Shown here: in pieces, positions 1-9,139 of the stretch
How positions within the stretch are numbered: the stretch's first letter is position 1
How the letters are laid out: each line of letters starts with the position of its first letter
Position numbers and translations under genes: made by a program
Notes under the pieces: generated by a model
Told to the model about the DNA's origin: nothing
What the model saw: the letters and a program-made list of their open reading frames with translations, nothing else
Databases searched by the model: none
Assembly (NCBI RefSeq): GCF_017742215.1
Contig: NZ_JAGHKP010000002.1
Coordinates: 220,957-284,956 of the forward strand
DNA from: Chitinophaga chungangae
GTDB taxonomy: Bacteria > Bacteroidota > Bacteroidia > Chitinophagales > Chitinophagaceae
Length of the DNA stretch: 64,000 nucleotides
Reading direction: 5' to 3'

Positions 1-698
1 GCATTCTGGCCGTGGTAGTGGCCATCGTGAAATCCGGCGGTTTGCTCAGCGCAATGGTTACCATCGGGCTGGCGCTGGTATTTGTGCTGGCGATGCTGTT
101 GGTGGTGCGCCCGTGGCTGAAACGACGCATGAGCCGGCTGCAGGGCACGAAAACGAAAGTGGCGCTCGGCTTTTTTGTGCTGCTCATCGCCGGTTACCTC
201 GCGGAAGTGATCGGCATACATTTGTTGTTCGGCGCTTTCCTGGCCGGGGTCATCATACCCGCCGAAGCGAATATCAAACAGGTATTGCAGGATAAGCTGG
301 AAGATGTGAGCGTGGTGATACTGCTGCCGGTATTTTTTGCTTTCACTGGTTTACGTACACAGATCGGGCTGTTGAACGACGGCAGCCTTTGGATGATATT
401 TTTCTTCGTGATGCTGGTGGCGGTTGGCGGGAAGTTCGCCGGCTCCGCGCTTACGGCCCGCATTGTAGGGCAACCCTGGACCGAGGCCTTGTCTATCGGC
501 GCGCTGATGAATACCCGCGGCCTGATGGAACTGGTAGTGCTCAATATCGGTTACGATCTGGGGATTCTCACGCCGCCGGTTTTCGCGATGCTGGTGTTGA
601 TGGCGCTGGCTACCACGTTTATGACCGGCCCTGCGCTGGACATCATCAACAGTTACAAATACAAATACGCCGCGAAGGGGGAAAAGGCCCTGCATTAG
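1..698 (+). CDS. Cation:proton antiporter, C-terminal part (cut by window edge)
   Basis: The reading frame is open to the first base, so the gene starts outside the window; about 230 residues are visible. They form at least five hydrophobic segments, including the stretch around FFAFTGLRTQIGLL and the segment MNTRGLMELVVLNIG. This arrangement is typical of the C-terminal half of CPA2/Kef-type Na+/H+ or K+/H+ exchangers, which swap cations for protons across the inner membrane. The protein ends in a short basic tail (YKYKYAAKGEKALH) with no RCK/TrkA-N domain, so this is a short exchanger rather than a full Kef channel. It converges with the transglycosylase gene across a two-way terminator. 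The ion carried cannot be read from the sequence. Confidence 0.82.
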   Translation, partial: ILAVVVAIVKSGGLLSAMVTIGLALVFVLAMLLVVRPWLKRRMSRLQGTKTKVALGFFVLLIAGYLAEVIGIHLLFGAFLAGVIIPAEANIKQVLQDKLEDVSVVILLPVFFAFTGLRTQIGLLNDGSLWMIFFFVMLVAVGGKFAGSALTARIVGQPWTEALSIGALMNTRGLMELVVLNIGYDLGILTPPVFAMLVLMALATTFMTGPALDIINSYKYKYAAKGEKALH

Positions 699-729
699 GA
701 TATTGTTTTTACGGGAACCAGGCAAAAAA

Positions 730-754
730 AAAGACCGCCCGGTAGGCGGCCTTT
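730..754. terminator. Bidirectional terminator between antiporter and transglycosylase
   Basis: A five-pair core CCGCC/GGCGG (735-739 and 745-749) is extended by A-T pairs after one mismatch. It is flanked by a run of A on the left and of T on the right, so it can end transcripts from both convergent genes. Confidence 0.75.
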
Positions 755-772
755 CTCTATCTTCTGAACTGA

Positions 773-2008
773 CTATTTTCTTCTTGTAGTTGTTTTTTTG
801 CGGGTAGTAGTGGGCTTTTTAGCAACTACTTTCTTTTTCGGGTTGGCATTCACTTCAGGCTTTTTAACCGGGGCCGGGAAGCGGGATTTGTCAACCGTAG
901 CAGCTTTGTCGTCGAGCGTGAGTTGGAGGGATTCTTTGAGAATTTCCTCTTTTTCAGCCAGGAACAGCTTCATTTTTTCTTTCGGGATACGCAGGTCGTA
1001 GCTGTTGCTTTCGCCCGCCAGCGCCTGGGAGAACCCGGGGTTCAGGCGTTCCAGCTCGGCAGGTTCCATGGAAAGTTTTTTCGCGATGGCTTCGAGCCTG
1101 TATTTGCCCGAAATATTGAACTCCACCGTATTGAACATATCTTCTTCAGTAAGCGGCTGCGCCTTGCGGAACTCCGCGGCAGTGCTCATACGTGCGGCCG
1201 GGGCTGCGGCGTAATTGTCGCCTACGCCAAAGAAGGTATTGAAACGGTCGAGAATGTAACCGGTAGCGATGAATTTATACACATGCCCGCGGGATTCGGC
1301 CGGGAGGAAATACTGGATACCCCAGAAATCGCTTCTGCCGGAGATCCGCTGTGCGCGCTGCACACCGCCGGCGCCGCAATTGTAAGCCGCTACTACCAGT
1401 AACCAGTCGTCGAACTGCTCGTACAGTTCGTTCAGGTATTTGGCGGCGGCCACGGTGGATTTGTAGAAATCTTTCCTTTCGTCCACTTTTTTACCCACGT
1501 TCAGCCCGAAGATGCGGGCGGTGCCGCTCATAAACTGCCACATGCCTACCGCGCCAACGCGGGAGCGGGCGTTGTAGGACATACCGGATTCGATCACGGC
1601 CAGGTATTTCATTTCCTCGGGAATGCCGTGGTCTGAAAACACCTTTTCGATCATGGTAAAATATGGCGCCGAGCGTTCCACCATCACGGCAAGGTGACGG
1701 CTGTAACGGGTGGCATAGTCATTGATATAACCTTTTACGAAATGGTTGCCGAGTTGTTCGTACACTTTGGGCGTACGCACTGCAACAGGCATGTTCTGAG
1801 CAGCCTGTTTAACCGCCTGTGAAGCGGGCGCACCGCGCACCACCGTGTCTTTCGGCAGATGGGCGGATTTTTTCAGCGTAACGGAGGTATCGGCGTGCGT
1901 TTCCTGGAGCGGAAGCGCTATCTCCTTAGGGCTCTCGCTGCTGGCGGCTACCGCACTGGTGCTTCCCGCTAATACCGGCAACAAGAGTAATAAAAAGACT
2001 TTCGTCAT
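773..2008 (-). CDS. Lytic transglycosylase (SLT family, MltD-like) with LysM-like domain
   Basis: 411 aa. A signal peptide (first ~22 residues) sends the enzyme to the periplasm, where this family cleaves peptidoglycan glycan strands to leave 1,6-anhydromuramoyl ends. The SLT domain spans about residues 105-250. It shows the catalytic glutamate in VIESGM (Glu140), then GAVGMWQFM and AAYNCGAGGV. Residues ~295-350 (KYRLEAIAKKLSMEPAELE and after) look like a diverged LysM wall-binding repeat. The tail is very rich in Lys, Thr and Arg, which may bind anionic wall or DNA non-specifically. The gene starts 19 nt after gatA ends on the same strand, so it is probably co-transcribed with it. Confidence 0.88.
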   Translation of the reverse strand: MTKVFLLLLLPVLAGSTSAVAASSESPKEIALPLQETHADTSVTLKKSAHLPKDTVVRGAPASQAVKQAAQNMPVAVRTPKVYEQLGNHFVKGYINDYATRYSRHLAVMVERSAPYFTMIEKVFSDHGIPEEMKYLAVIESGMSYNARSRVGAVGMWQFMSGTARIFGLNVGKKVDERKDFYKSTVAAAKYLNELYEQFDDWLLVVAAYNCGAGGVQRAQRISGRSDFWGIQYFLPAESRGHVYKFIATGYILDRFNTFFGVGDNYAAAPAARMSTAAEFRKAQPLTEEDMFNTVEFNISGKYRLEAIAKKLSMEPAELERLNPGFSQALAGESNSYDLRIPKEKMKLFLAEKEEILKESLQLTLDDKAATVDKSRFPAPVKKPEVNANPKKKVVAKKPTTTRKKTTTRRK

Positions 2009-2027
2009 ACGCGTTGTTGTTTGTTTT

Positions 2028-3479
2028 TTATACTATTTGTACTTGCTGCTCTTGCAACATGTTATGTGCTATCTGTAACAAGTTCCTTTCGTCAAACTCC
2101 TTCGTGATGATCTGCAGGCCGTACGGCATCCCGTTAGAATGCCGGTGCAAAGGTACGGAAATCGCCGGAACGCCGGTCAGATTCGCCAATACGGTGTAAA
2201 TGTCAGCCAGGTACATGGCTATGGGATCGTCCATTTTTTCCCCGATCTTAAAGGCTGTGCTCGGCACGGTGGGCAGCAAAATAGCGTCGTATTCCGACAG
2301 TATCCGCTGCATTTTCTCCATCACCAGCCTTCTTACCTGCTGCGCCTTGGTGAAATAAGCGTCGTAATAACCGGCGCTCAGCACGAAGGTGCCCAGTAAG
2401 ATGCGGCGTTTCACCTCTTTTCCAAACCCTTCCGAACGGCTTTTTTTGTAGAAGTCGTTCAGGTCCAGGCCTTCCCGGGGAGTGCGGTAACCGTACTTTA
2501 CCCCGTCGAACCGGCTCAGGTTGCTGGAGGCTTCCGCGGTAGTGAGCACATAATAGGCCGCCACCACGTAATCCAGGTAATCGAAGTTCACCCCTTCAAC
2601 GGTATGACCTTCGGCCTTCAATTGTTCAAAGAAACTTTCAAATCCCCCCCGCATTTCGGTATCGAGACCTTCATGATGCAGGGCATCTTTCAAATACGCA
2701 AATTTCCGGCTTTTATTGTGCCGGAGCTCCGCCTGGTAATCAGGAACTTCACTTTGAGAGGCTGTGCTATCATAGGCATCGGGCCCGGAAATGACTTGCA
2801 GAACCACGGCGACATCTGCAATATTCGAGCCAAAAATGCCTATCTGGTCAAAGGAAGAGGCGTATGCAATAAGGCCATGCCGCGAAACCCTGCCGTAAGT
2901 AGGCTTTAATCCCACGATACCGCAAAAATCCGCCGGCTGGCGCACGGAACCGCCGGTGTCGCTGCCCAGGCTTACCTGGCAAAGACCGGCCTGTACCGCT
3001 ACGGCCGAGCCGCCTGAAGAACCGCCCGGTACCCGGGTATTATCCAGCGCATTCAGCACTTTGCCGTATGCGGAGTTTTCGTTGGTGCTGCCCATCGCAA
3101 ACTCGTCGCAGTTCAGGCGCCCGATAATAACGGCGCCTTCGGCCAGCAGTCTTTCCACTGCCGTCGCGTTGTACAGGGAAGTAAACCCTTCCAGTATTTT
3201 CGATGCGGCGGAAACCTTATGGCCTTTGTAGCAGATCACATCCTTGATGCCGATCACCACACCCGCCAAAAGGCCCGGGCGCTCCCCCTTTTGGATCTTT
3301 TCATCCAGGGAACGCGCCTGCGCCAAAGCATCTTCGGTAAAAACTTCTAAATAAGCATTGAGATGCCGGGCCTGCTCAATCCTGTCCAGGTACATTCGCA
3401 CCACGGCCTCGCAGGTCGTTTTTCCGGCATACAACGCCTCATGAAAAGACGATATACTGCTGAATTCAGTCAAACCCAA
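2028..3479 (-). CDS. gatA: Asp-tRNA(Asn)/Glu-tRNA(Gln) amidotransferase subunit A
   Basis: 483 aa, the normal GatA length. It releases ammonia from glutamine (or asparagine) for the GatCAB complex, which converts mischarged Glu-tRNA(Gln) or Asp-tRNA(Asn) to the correct amide. The amidase-signature triad is intact: Lys79 in GIKDV, Ser154 in PGGSSGGS, and Ser178 in GSDTGGSVR. Positions 79, 154 and 178 match those described for bacterial GatA. gatB and gatC are not in the window, which is common because the subunits are often scattered. It lies downstream of tatA and upstream of the transglycosylase on the same strand. Confidence 0.95.
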   Translation of the reverse strand: MGLTEFSSISSFHEALYAGKTTCEAVVRMYLDRIEQARHLNAYLEVFTEDALAQARSLDEKIQKGERPGLLAGVVIGIKDVICYKGHKVSAASKILEGFTSLYNATAVERLLAEGAVIIGRLNCDEFAMGSTNENSAYGKVLNALDNTRVPGGSSGGSAVAVQAGLCQVSLGSDTGGSVRQPADFCGIVGLKPTYGRVSRHGLIAYASSFDQIGIFGSNIADVAVVLQVISGPDAYDSTASQSEVPDYQAELRHNKSRKFAYLKDALHHEGLDTEMRGGFESFFEQLKAEGHTVEGVNFDYLDYVVAAYYVLTTAEASSNLSRFDGVKYGYRTPREGLDLNDFYKKSRSEGFGKEVKRRILLGTFVLSAGYYDAYFTKAQQVRRLVMEKMQRILSEYDAILLPTVPSTAFKIGEKMDDPIAMYLADIYTVLANLTGVPAISVPLHRHSNGMPYGLQIITKEFDERNLLQIAHNMLQEQQVQIV

Positions 3480-3521
3480 ACCAGTTTAAATCTTACAATG
3501 GGAGATTTCTGCAACAAATGA

Positions 3522-3543
3522 GAATAGGCCGTCACGGCCATTC
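3522..3543 (-). terminator. Hairpin after tatA
   Basis: GAAT-A-GGCCG, loop TCA, CGGCC-ATTC: nine pairs with one bulged A, placed 11 nt after the tatA stop. Only a weak T tract follows on the minus strand, so termination is likely partial and gatA may still be read from tatA. Confidence 0.5.
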
Positions 3544-3554
3544 TTCGAGGTCGA

Positions 3555-3782
3555 TTAGGCGTTTTTCTTAACTTCGGTTTCTTTCATGCCCTCTTCCATC
3601 TCGCGGCGCACGTTGTCTTTCGCGTCTTTGAATTCGCGGATACCTTTACCAAGACCACGCATGAGCTCGGGAATTTTTTTACCGCCGAAAAGGAGCAATA
3701 CTACGGCAGCGATGAGGATGAGTTCGGTCATGCCTAATTCTTGAAAAAGTAATAATGGTGATTTAGCGAAAATAGCAGTCAT
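3555..3782 (-). CDS. tatA: Twin-arginine translocase subunit TatA/TatE
   Basis: 75 aa. It is the pore-forming subunit of the Tat system, which exports folded proteins carrying twin-arginine signals. There is one membrane segment ([15 protein letters not shown]), then the diagnostic [20 protein letters not shown] amphipathic helix and a charged tail. The first Met gives a 17-residue lead before the helix. The internal Met at 3731 (MTELIL) is an alternative start closer to the classical TatA form, but hydrophobic leads before the helix are familiar in this phylum. A phylum-type promoter lies directly upstream. Confidence 0.92.
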   Translation of the reverse strand: MTAIFAKSPLLLFQELGMTELILIAAVVLLLFGGKKIPELMRGLGKGIREFKDAKDNVRREMEEGMKETEVKKNA

Positions 3783-3809
3783 TTCTCAGTTTTTAAAAAG
3801 TTCAGCTAA

Positions 3810-3840
3810 CAAAGGTAGGGTATATTTCGGGGTTTTTCAA
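3810..3840 (-). promoter_or_regulatory. Bacteroidota-type promoter for tatA
   Basis: On the minus strand the -7 box is TACCTTTG (3810-3817) and a TTG -33 element sits at 3838-3840, 20 nt apart. This fits the TTTG/TAnnTTTG consensus of the phylum. The box is 28 nt from the tatA start. Confidence 0.6.
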
Positions 3841-4064
3841 TGCACCGGGGCATACTTTAATGAACTTTTAAGGTTCCTCAAAACAGCTATGGTGCGGCCC
3901 TTGCAACAATCCCTTCCTTCGCCGGCATACACAGTTACCATTGGTAAGATACATTAATTTCCGGCTGCCGGGAATACTGCCATAAAAAAATGACATTGTG
4001 AGCCGCCAACTCTAAAGCCGGATACAGAACACATTCAGGATCAACGTATAACAGGCACAAAAAA

Positions 4065-4088
4065 ACGGAAGCCCATGCGGACTTCCGT
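4065..4088 (-). terminator. Terminator of the rpsP-rimM-trmD-rplS operon
   Basis: Seven-pair stem ACGGAAG/CTTCCGT with a ten-nt loop, followed on the minus strand by a run of seven T. It starts just after the rplS stop. Confidence 0.8.
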
Positions 4089-4111
4089 ATACTAATTTCC
4101 CTGTATAAATA

Positions 4112-4465
4112 CTAAACCCTTTTTTCTTTGATACGTGCTGCTTTACCCTGGCGTTCGCGGAGGTAATACAGTTTCGCCCTTCTTACTTTACCCACCTTGT
4201 TCAACACGATGGAATCGATGTTGGGAGAGTACAGGGGGAACAGCCTTTCAACGCCTATGCCGTCGGAGATCTTACGAACGGTGAAAGATGCGGTGAAACC
4301 AGAGCCCTGGAGCTTCACTACGTCGCCTTTGAAGGATTGGATACGCTCCTTATTGCCTTCTACGATCTTATAGTTAACGGTAACATTGTCACCGGCTTTG
4401 AATTTCGGAAATTGCTTGTTAGCAGTCAACTGCTCGTGAACAAAAGAAATCGCGTTCATCTTCAA
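4112..4465 (-). CDS. rplS: 50S ribosomal protein L19
   Basis: 117 aa, the usual length. L19 sits at the 30S-50S interface. Family signatures are visible: [51 protein letters not shown] and [20 protein letters not shown]. It is last in the ffh-rpsP-rimM-trmD-rplS gene string, an order conserved widely in bacteria. It has its own promoter in the trmD-rplS... gap upstream of its start (see 4481-4510), so it can be made apart from the rest. Confidence 0.97.
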   Translation of the reverse strand: MKMNAISFVHEQLTANKQFPKFKAGDNVTVNYKIVEGNKERIQSFKGDVVKLQGSGFTASFTVRKISDGIGVERLFPLYSPNIDSIVLNKVGKVRRAKLYYLRERQGKAARIKEKRV

Positions 4466-4480
4466 TTATTATTAGGACGG

Positions 4481-4510
4481 CAAAGGTAAGGAACAATCTC
4501 CAAATACCAA
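4481..4510 (-). promoter_or_regulatory. Bacteroidota-type promoter for rplS
   Basis: -7 box TACCTTTG (4481-4488) and TTG at 4508-4510, spacer 19 nt, 16 nt before the rplS start. It would give L19 a transcript separate from trmD. Confidence 0.6.
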
Positions 4511-4542
4511 GACCTTTTCCCGGTTTTTATAAAAATATTGTT

Positions 4543-5223
4543 TCAGTCATGTTTCAAAAGGTCCGGCCGGCGCTCTTTCGTGCGTTTTACGGCCTCGTCG
4601 TGCCGCCATTCCTCGATCTTCCGGTGATCGCCGCTCATCAGCACCGCCGGCACTTTCCAGTCGCGGAAGGTCTCGGGCCGGGTATACACGGGGGGCGCCA
4701 GCAGGTTGTCCTGGAAAGAATCGAACAGCGCGGAGGTTTCGTCGTTCAGCACCCCGGGCAGCAGCCGCCCGATGGCGTCTACCACTACCGCCGCGGCCAG
4801 TTCCCCGCCGGACAGTACAAAATCGCCGATGGAGATCTCCATGGTCACGAAATGTTCCCTCACCCGCTCGTCTATGCCCTTGTAATGGCCGCAGATCAGC
4901 AGCAGGTTGCCTTTGAGGCTCAGGCGGTTAGCCATTTTCTGGTTAAACGTCTGGCCGTCCGGCGTGAGATAGATGATCTCGTCGTAGGTCGTTTCTTTCT
5001 GCAGCGCTTCGATGGCGTTCACCAGCGGCTCGATCATCATCACCATGCCGGCGCCGCCGCCGAACTGGTAATCGTCTACCTGGTTTTGCCGGAAATTGGA
5101 ATATTTGCGCAGGAAATGCACGTTTACTTCCAGCAAACCCTTGTCTTTCGCCCGTTTCATGATGGAATGGGCGAAAGGGCTTTCGAGCAGCTCCGGCAAT
5201 ACGGTTATGATATCTATCCGCAT
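4543..5223 (-). CDS. trmD: tRNA (guanine37-N1)-methyltransferase
   Basis: 226 aa. TrmD methylates G37 next to the anticodon using S-adenosylmethionine, which prevents +1 frameshifting. The sequence shows the start [13 protein letters not shown], the loop [39 protein letters not shown], and [16 protein letters not shown], which form the deep trefoil-knot cofactor site. The C-terminal [19 protein letters not shown] and [11 protein letters not shown] segments are the tRNA-binding region. It begins 10 nt after rimM ends. Confidence 0.97.
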   Translation of the reverse strand: MRIDIITVLPELLESPFAHSIMKRAKDKGLLEVNVHFLRKYSNFRQNQVDDYQFGGGAGMVMMIEPLVNAIEALQKETTYDEIIYLTPDGQTFNQKMANRLSLKGNLLLICGHYKGIDERVREHFVTMEISIGDFVLSGGELAAAVVVDAIGRLLPGVLNDETSALFDSFQDNLLAPPVYTRPETFRDWKVPAVLMSGDHRKIEEWRHDEAVKRTKERRPDLLKHD

Positions 5224-5233
5224 AATGTTCTTT

Positions 5234-5755
5234 TTAACCTAAATAGATGTCCAGCAAGCCTTCCGGCAGTTCGAGGCGCACCAGCTGGTTCTTTTTGTCC
5301 ACTTTCAGGAGCGTTTGCTCGTTCAGCGGCAGCAGCATTTCCTTTTCCTTGTAAGTAACGCGGGCAAGCACCTGGTGCGGCATTTCGATGATCTCTTCGA
5401 TCACGCCGAGAGCGCCTTCCACACTGTCTTCCACCTTATAGCCCAGCAGCGACAGCGGCGCGGAGCCGGAAGCCTGGGTTTTGAAATCGGCTTCTTCGAG
5501 GTATACCCCTTTCTGCAGCAGGTTGCGGGCCGCTTCGCGGGTATCGATGCCTTCGAGTTTGATGTAAAGATGTTCGGCGTCTTTGGCTTTGGCGTGCTGC
5601 ACGAAATAAGGCAGAAAGCTGTCTTTCCGCTCTTCGATAAAAACGGCGGCAACGTCTTTCAGCGCGGTGCGTTTGCCGAGGCTGTGGCGGAGAATGAACT
5701 CGCCATCTGTGCCGTAAACGGCGCTCAGCTTGCCGATATTGAAATAATTAGCCAT
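5234..5755 (-). CDS. rimM: Ribosome maturation factor RimM
   Basis: 173 aa from the Met at 5755 ([15 protein letters not shown]), which is where family members start; the frame is open 15 codons further but that lead has no family support. RimM binds S19 and helps form the 30S head. The N-terminal RimM domain covers ~1-85 and the PRC-barrel-like domain ~95-170 ([42 protein letters not shown]). It sits between rpsP and trmD as in most bacteria. Confidence 0.93.
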   Translation of the reverse strand: MANYFNIGKLSAVYGTDGEFILRHSLGKRTALKDVAAVFIEERKDSFLPYFVQHAKAKDAEHLYIKLEGIDTREAARNLLQKGVYLEEADFKTQASGSAPLSLLGYKVEDSVEGALGVIEEIIEMPHQVLARVTYKEKEMLLPLNEQTLLKVDKKNQLVRLELPEGLLDIYLG

Positions 5756-5835
5756 GGAACGGGTGCCTTGTAAAAGCAGAAAGGGAATCTTTGCGAACAA
5801 ATCTTCCCTTTCTGAATATGTTGTTTATTGCCGGA

Positions 5836-6297
5836 TTAAGCTTCGGGAGCTTCCTCACCTTCAGCAGCAGGAGCGCTGGGAGCTACGTCCTCAACTTTCC
5901 TTACAACCGGCTGTGCAGCGCGTACGGCCCTTTTCTGGGTTTCGCGGCGTGCGGATACTTTCTCTTCGTGGTCAGCCTGCCATTGCTCGAATTTGGTGTA
6001 AGCGGTAGGCTCGTCGAACAGACCGAGTTTAACCCCTCTGAGAAGGTGTTTCAGGTACAATACGCCTTTGAAGGACAAGATGCGCCTAACGGTATCGGTC
6101 GGCTGTGCGCCTTTCTGCAGCCAGCGGAGCGCTTTCTGCGTATCGATGTTGATAGATGCGGGTACTGTCAAAGGATTGTAGGTACCGATTTTCTGGATGA
6201 ATTTACCATCCCTGGGCGCGCGGGCGTCTGCCACAACAATAAAGTAAAAAGGTCTCTTTTTCGCGCCGTGTCTCTGTAATCTGATCTTTACTGGCAT
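5836..6297 (-). CDS. rpsP: 30S ribosomal protein S16
   Basis: 153 aa. The first ~85 residues are the S16 core ([59 protein letters not shown]). The remaining ~65 residues are a charged then Ala/Glu/Pro-rich extension (ending [10 protein letters not shown]). Such long S16 tails are known in this phylum, and their role is not clear. It is first in the rpsP-rimM-trmD-rplS string and has a full promoter in the gap after ffh. Confidence 0.96.
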   Translation of the reverse strand: MPVKIRLQRHGAKKRPFYFIVVADARAPRDGKFIQKIGTYNPLTVPASINIDTQKALRWLQKGAQPTDTVRRILSFKGVLYLKHLLRGVKLGLFDEPTAYTKFEQWQADHEEKVSARRETQKRAVRAAQPVVRKVEDVAPSAPAAEGEEAPEA

Positions 6298-6355
6298 AAA
6301 TAAGTCGAATTATTTTTTGCGAGTTGTTAAAAAATATTGTTTCTAATTCGGGCAG

Positions 6356-6386
6356 CAAATGTAGCGCTAAAAATGAAATTCTCAAA
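6356..6386 (-). promoter_or_regulatory. Bacteroidota-type promoter for rpsP operon
   Basis: -7 box TACATTTG (6356-6363) and -33 TTTG (6383-6386) with a 19-nt spacer, a full match to the phylum consensus. It lies in the ffh-rpsP gap, 58 nt before the start codon. Confidence 0.7.
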
Positions 6387-6422
6387 ACAAAATTTAACTC
6401 TGTATTTTACTGCTATATTTTA

Positions 6423-7742
6423 TTATCTCATTTTCAAACCCTTCGCGCCACCCGGGATCTTATTCATCATTTTCATCATCTGTCGCATCTGTTCGAATTG
6501 TTTCATGAACTGGTTCACGTCCTGGATCTCCTTGCCCGCGCCTTTCGCGATCCTTTTGCGGCGGCTGCCGTCGATCAGGTCCGGGTTGCCGCGCTCGGCC
6601 GGCGTCATGGAATTGATCATCGCCTCGATGCCTTTGAACGCGTCGTCGCTGATGTCCAGGTCCTTCACCGCTTTGCCCACTCCGGGGATCATGCCCAGCA
6701 GGTCTTTGATGCTGCCCATCTTTTTGATCTGCGCCAGCTGTTCTTTAAAGTCGTCGAAATCGAACTGGTTCTGACGGATCTTTTTCTCCAGTTTTTTCGC
6801 CTGTTCTTCGTTGAACTGCTCCTGGGCCCTTTCCACGAGGGTGGTGATGTCGCCCATGCCGAGGATACGCTGGGCCATACGCTCAGGGTAAAATACGTCG
6901 AGCGTGTCCAGCTTTTCGCCCATGCTCACGAACTTGATGGGCTTCTGTACGGTGTAGGTGATGGTGAGGGCCGCACCGCCGCGCGTATCGCCATCCAGCT
7001 TGGTGAGCACGATTCCGGAGAAATTCAGCCGCTCGTTGAACGCCTTGGCGGTGTTCACGGCATCCTGGCCGGTCATGGAATCCACCACGAAGAGGATCTC
7101 CTGCGGATTCACGGCTTTTTTCACGTTGCTCACCTCGGTCATCATCACTTCGTCTACCGCTAGGCGGCCGGCGGTATCGATGATCACGATGTTGTTGCCC
7201 TGGGCTTTCGCGTGTTTGATGGCGTTTTCCGCGATCTCCACGGCGTTTTTGTTCTCAGGTTCGCTATATACTTCCACCCCTACCTGCCCGCCGAGCACTT
7301 TCAGCTGGTCGATCGCCGCGGGACGGTAAATGTCCGCCGCCACAAGCAGGGGTTTCTTGTTCTTTTTGGATTTGAGGAAATTGGCCAGTTTACCGGAGAA
7401 GGTGGTTTTACCCGAGCCCTGCAGGCCGGCGATGAGGATCACGGTGGGATTGGTCTTGATATCCAGCTCCGATTCCGTGCTGCCCATCAGTTCCACCAGT
7501 TCGTCCTTCACGATCTTTACCATGAGCTGGCCGGGAGAAATGGCCGTGAGCACTTTTTCGCCCAGGGCTTTGTCTTTCACCCTGTCGGTAAAATCCTTCG
7601 CGATCTTGTAGTTCACGTCCGCATCCACGAGCGCCCGGCGGATTTCCTTTACCGTGGTGGCAATGTTGATTTCCGAGATACGGCCTTCTCCTTTAAGTTG
7701 TTTGAAGGCCCCTTCGAGCCGCTCTGATAATGATTCGAACAT
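6423..7742 (-). CDS. ffh: Signal recognition particle protein Ffh
   Basis: 439 aa. Ffh is the SRP GTPase that binds signal sequences on the ribosome and delivers them to FtsY. The N domain (~1-90) is followed by the G domain with the P-loop GLQGSGKTTFSGKLA, DTAGRLAVDE and TKLDGDTRGGAAL. The Met-rich M domain follows (QFDFDDFKEQLAQIKKMG, SMTPAERGNPDLIDGSRRKR), ending MRQMMKMMNKIPGG. It is separated from rpsP by 125 nt holding a second promoter, so ffh is probably transcribed alone as well as with the operon. Confidence 0.97.
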   Translation of the reverse strand: MFESLSERLEGAFKQLKGEGRISEINIATTVKEIRRALVDADVNYKIAKDFTDRVKDKALGEKVLTAISPGQLMVKIVKDELVELMGSTESELDIKTNPTVILIAGLQGSGKTTFSGKLANFLKSKKNKKPLLVAADIYRPAAIDQLKVLGGQVGVEVYSEPENKNAVEIAENAIKHAKAQGNNIVIIDTAGRLAVDEVMMTEVSNVKKAVNPQEILFVVDSMTGQDAVNTAKAFNERLNFSGIVLTKLDGDTRGGAALTITYTVQKPIKFVSMGEKLDTLDVFYPERMAQRILGMGDITTLVERAQEQFNEEQAKKLEKKIRQNQFDFDDFKEQLAQIKKMGSIKDLLGMIPGVGKAVKDLDISDDAFKGIEAMINSMTPAERGNPDLIDGSRRKRIAKGAGKEIQDVNQFMKQFEQMRQMMKMMNKIPGGAKGLKMR

Positions 7743-7770
7743 AAATTATGCTGGTGAAAATTTTGGACTG

Positions 7771-7778
7771 CAAAAATA
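7771..7778 (-). promoter_or_regulatory. -7 box for ffh
   Basis: TATTTTTG on the minus strand (TAnnTTTG), 29 nt before the ffh start. No clear TTG -33 element is present; the expected site overlaps the inverted repeat that starts at 7797. Confidence 0.45.
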
Positions 7779-7796
7779 CGGTTTCTGTAAAACTAA

Positions 7797-7857
7797 AAAA
7801 GTAAAAAAGATGGCTGGCATTGCATCCGAACCTTCTTTTTTACTTTTCCAGCTTGTT
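7797..7857. terminator. Long AT-rich inverted repeat between rpoD and ffh
   Basis: A perfect 14-bp inverted repeat (7797-7810 and 7844-7857, TCTTTTTTACTTTT type) encloses 33 nt. It begins 14 nt after the rpoD stop, so it probably ends the rpoD transcript. Confidence 0.55.
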
Positions 7858-7871
7858 TTTTATGTACCGGC

Positions 7872-8741
7872 TCAGCCTCCCAGGTAGTTGCGCAGCAGTT
7901 TGCTGCGGCTGGTGGTGCGGAGCTTGGTGATGGCTTTATCTTTGATCTGGCGTACCCTTTCGCGGGTAAGGCCGAATTTTTCGCCGATATCTTCAAGGCT
8001 CATGGGATGTTCCACGCCGATGCCGAAATACAGCATGATCACGTCTTTCTGGCGGTCGGTGAGGGTGCTCAGGGAACGTTCGATCTCGCGGCGGAGGGAA
8101 TCGTGGTGGTCCAGCTCTTCGTCTGCGCTAACGGCGTTGGGGTTTTCGAGCACGTCGAGCAGGGAGTTGTCTTCCCCGTCGATAAACGGTGCGTCCATGG
8201 AAACGTGGCGGGCGGCTACGCCCAGGGTAGCTTCCACTTCTTCGGTATTGATCTCGAGAATGGTGGCCAGCTCGTCGGGAGAAGGCTCACGCTCGAATTC
8301 CTGTTCGAGTTGGGAGTATGCTTTGCTGATTTTGTTGGACAAACCAACTTTATTCAGCGGAAGGCGAACGATGCGGGACTGTTCTGCCAATGCCTGGAGG
8401 ATGCTTTGACGGATCCACCAAACGGCATAGGAAATGAACTTGAAACCGCGGGTCTCGTCAAAACGCTGAGCGGCCTTGATGAGGCCGAGATTGCCTTCAT
8501 TGATAAGGTCGGAAAGGGATAAGCCCTGGTTCTGGTACTGTTTCGCAACAGATACGACGAAACGCAGATTGGCTTTGGTCAGCTTCTCTAAAGCCCTTTG
8601 GTCCCCTTGTTTAATGCGGATTGCCAGATTCACTTCTTCTTCCGGCGTAATGAGATCCACTTTGCCGATCTCCTGCAGATACTTTTCTAGCGACTGTGAT
8701 TCACGATTCGTAATGGACTTCGTGATTTTTAGTTGGCGCAT
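7872..8741 (-). CDS. rpoD: Primary RNA polymerase sigma factor (RpoD/SigA)
   Basis: 289 aa from the Met at 8741 (MRQLKITKS, the usual start in this phylum); a Met two codons upstream (8747) is possible. It directs RNA polymerase to housekeeping promoters. Region 1.1 is absent, as is normal for the Bacteroidota primary sigma. Region 1.2 ([20 protein letters not shown]), region 2 ([38 protein letters not shown]), region 3 and region 4 ([38 protein letters not shown]) are all present. It is monocistronic, with its own consensus promoter and terminator. Confidence 0.96.
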   Translation of the reverse strand: MRQLKITKSITNRESQSLEKYLQEIGKVDLITPEEEVNLAIRIKQGDQRALEKLTKANLRFVVSVAKQYQNQGLSLSDLINEGNLGLIKAAQRFDETRGFKFISYAVWWIRQSILQALAEQSRIVRLPLNKVGLSNKISKAYSQLEQEFEREPSPDELATILEINTEEVEATLGVAARHVSMDAPFIDGEDNSLLDVLENPNAVSADEELDHHDSLRREIERSLSTLTDRQKDVIMLYFGIGVEHPMSLEDIGEKFGLTRERVRQIKDKAITKLRTTSRSKLLRNYLGG

Positions 8742-8799
8742 TGACATAGCACGGGAACAGTTACAGGTTATTAATAAGTTAATTTAGAAGAATGCTAGA

Positions 8800-8830
8800 C
8801 AAAAATAACTTTTTTTAGATACCACCCAAA
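8800..8830 (-). promoter_or_regulatory. Bacteroidota-type promoter for rpoD
   Basis: -7 box TATTTTTG (8800-8807) and -33 TTTG (8827-8830) on the minus strand, spacer 19 nt: a full consensus match. The leader to the start codon is about 50 nt. Confidence 0.7.
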
Positions 8831-9072
8831 AAAAATTACCCCCCATTGAATCACATTCAAGCTAAATCGATTGTTGCCTATAAACTATTCGACTGATACT
8901 CCATTAACGAAACCCGGTACTGTATTCGCTTTGATTTTGAAGTAGATAGGAAAAGAAGCCGGTTAAAAAGATCAAAAAGCGCCTGATACGTAGTTGTAAA
9001 ACTTCATATTTCAAATTATGCTCAGGTTTGAGAATGAAATAGTTAATATATCGAAAATTTTCTAAAATTTAT

Positions 9073-9102
9073 TTTGATAGGATGAAAAAATTTCTATAAT
9101 TG
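9073..9102 (+). promoter_or_regulatory. Bacteroidota-type promoter for START-like gene
   Basis: -33 TTTG (9073-9076), 18-nt spacer, -7 box TATAATTG (9095-9102; one mismatch to TAnnTTTG), 37 nt before the start codon. Confidence 0.55.
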
Positions 9103-9139
9103 CAGGCAGATGATTTTGATTTAATAATAATACTGTGCG

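Larger units (their letters stand above)
3783..4111. other. Intergenic region tatA-rplS
   Basis: About 330 nt with no credible gene. It holds the tatA promoter at its left end and the terminator of the ribosomal operon at its right end. I see nothing recognisable between 3850 and 4050. Confidence 0.6.
8748..9139. other. Divergent promoter region rpoD / START-like gene
   Basis: About 390 nt of AT-rich DNA between divergent genes. It carries one promoter for each (8800-8830 minus, 9073-9102 plus). I see no gene or structured RNA in the ~240 nt between them. Confidence 0.6.
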
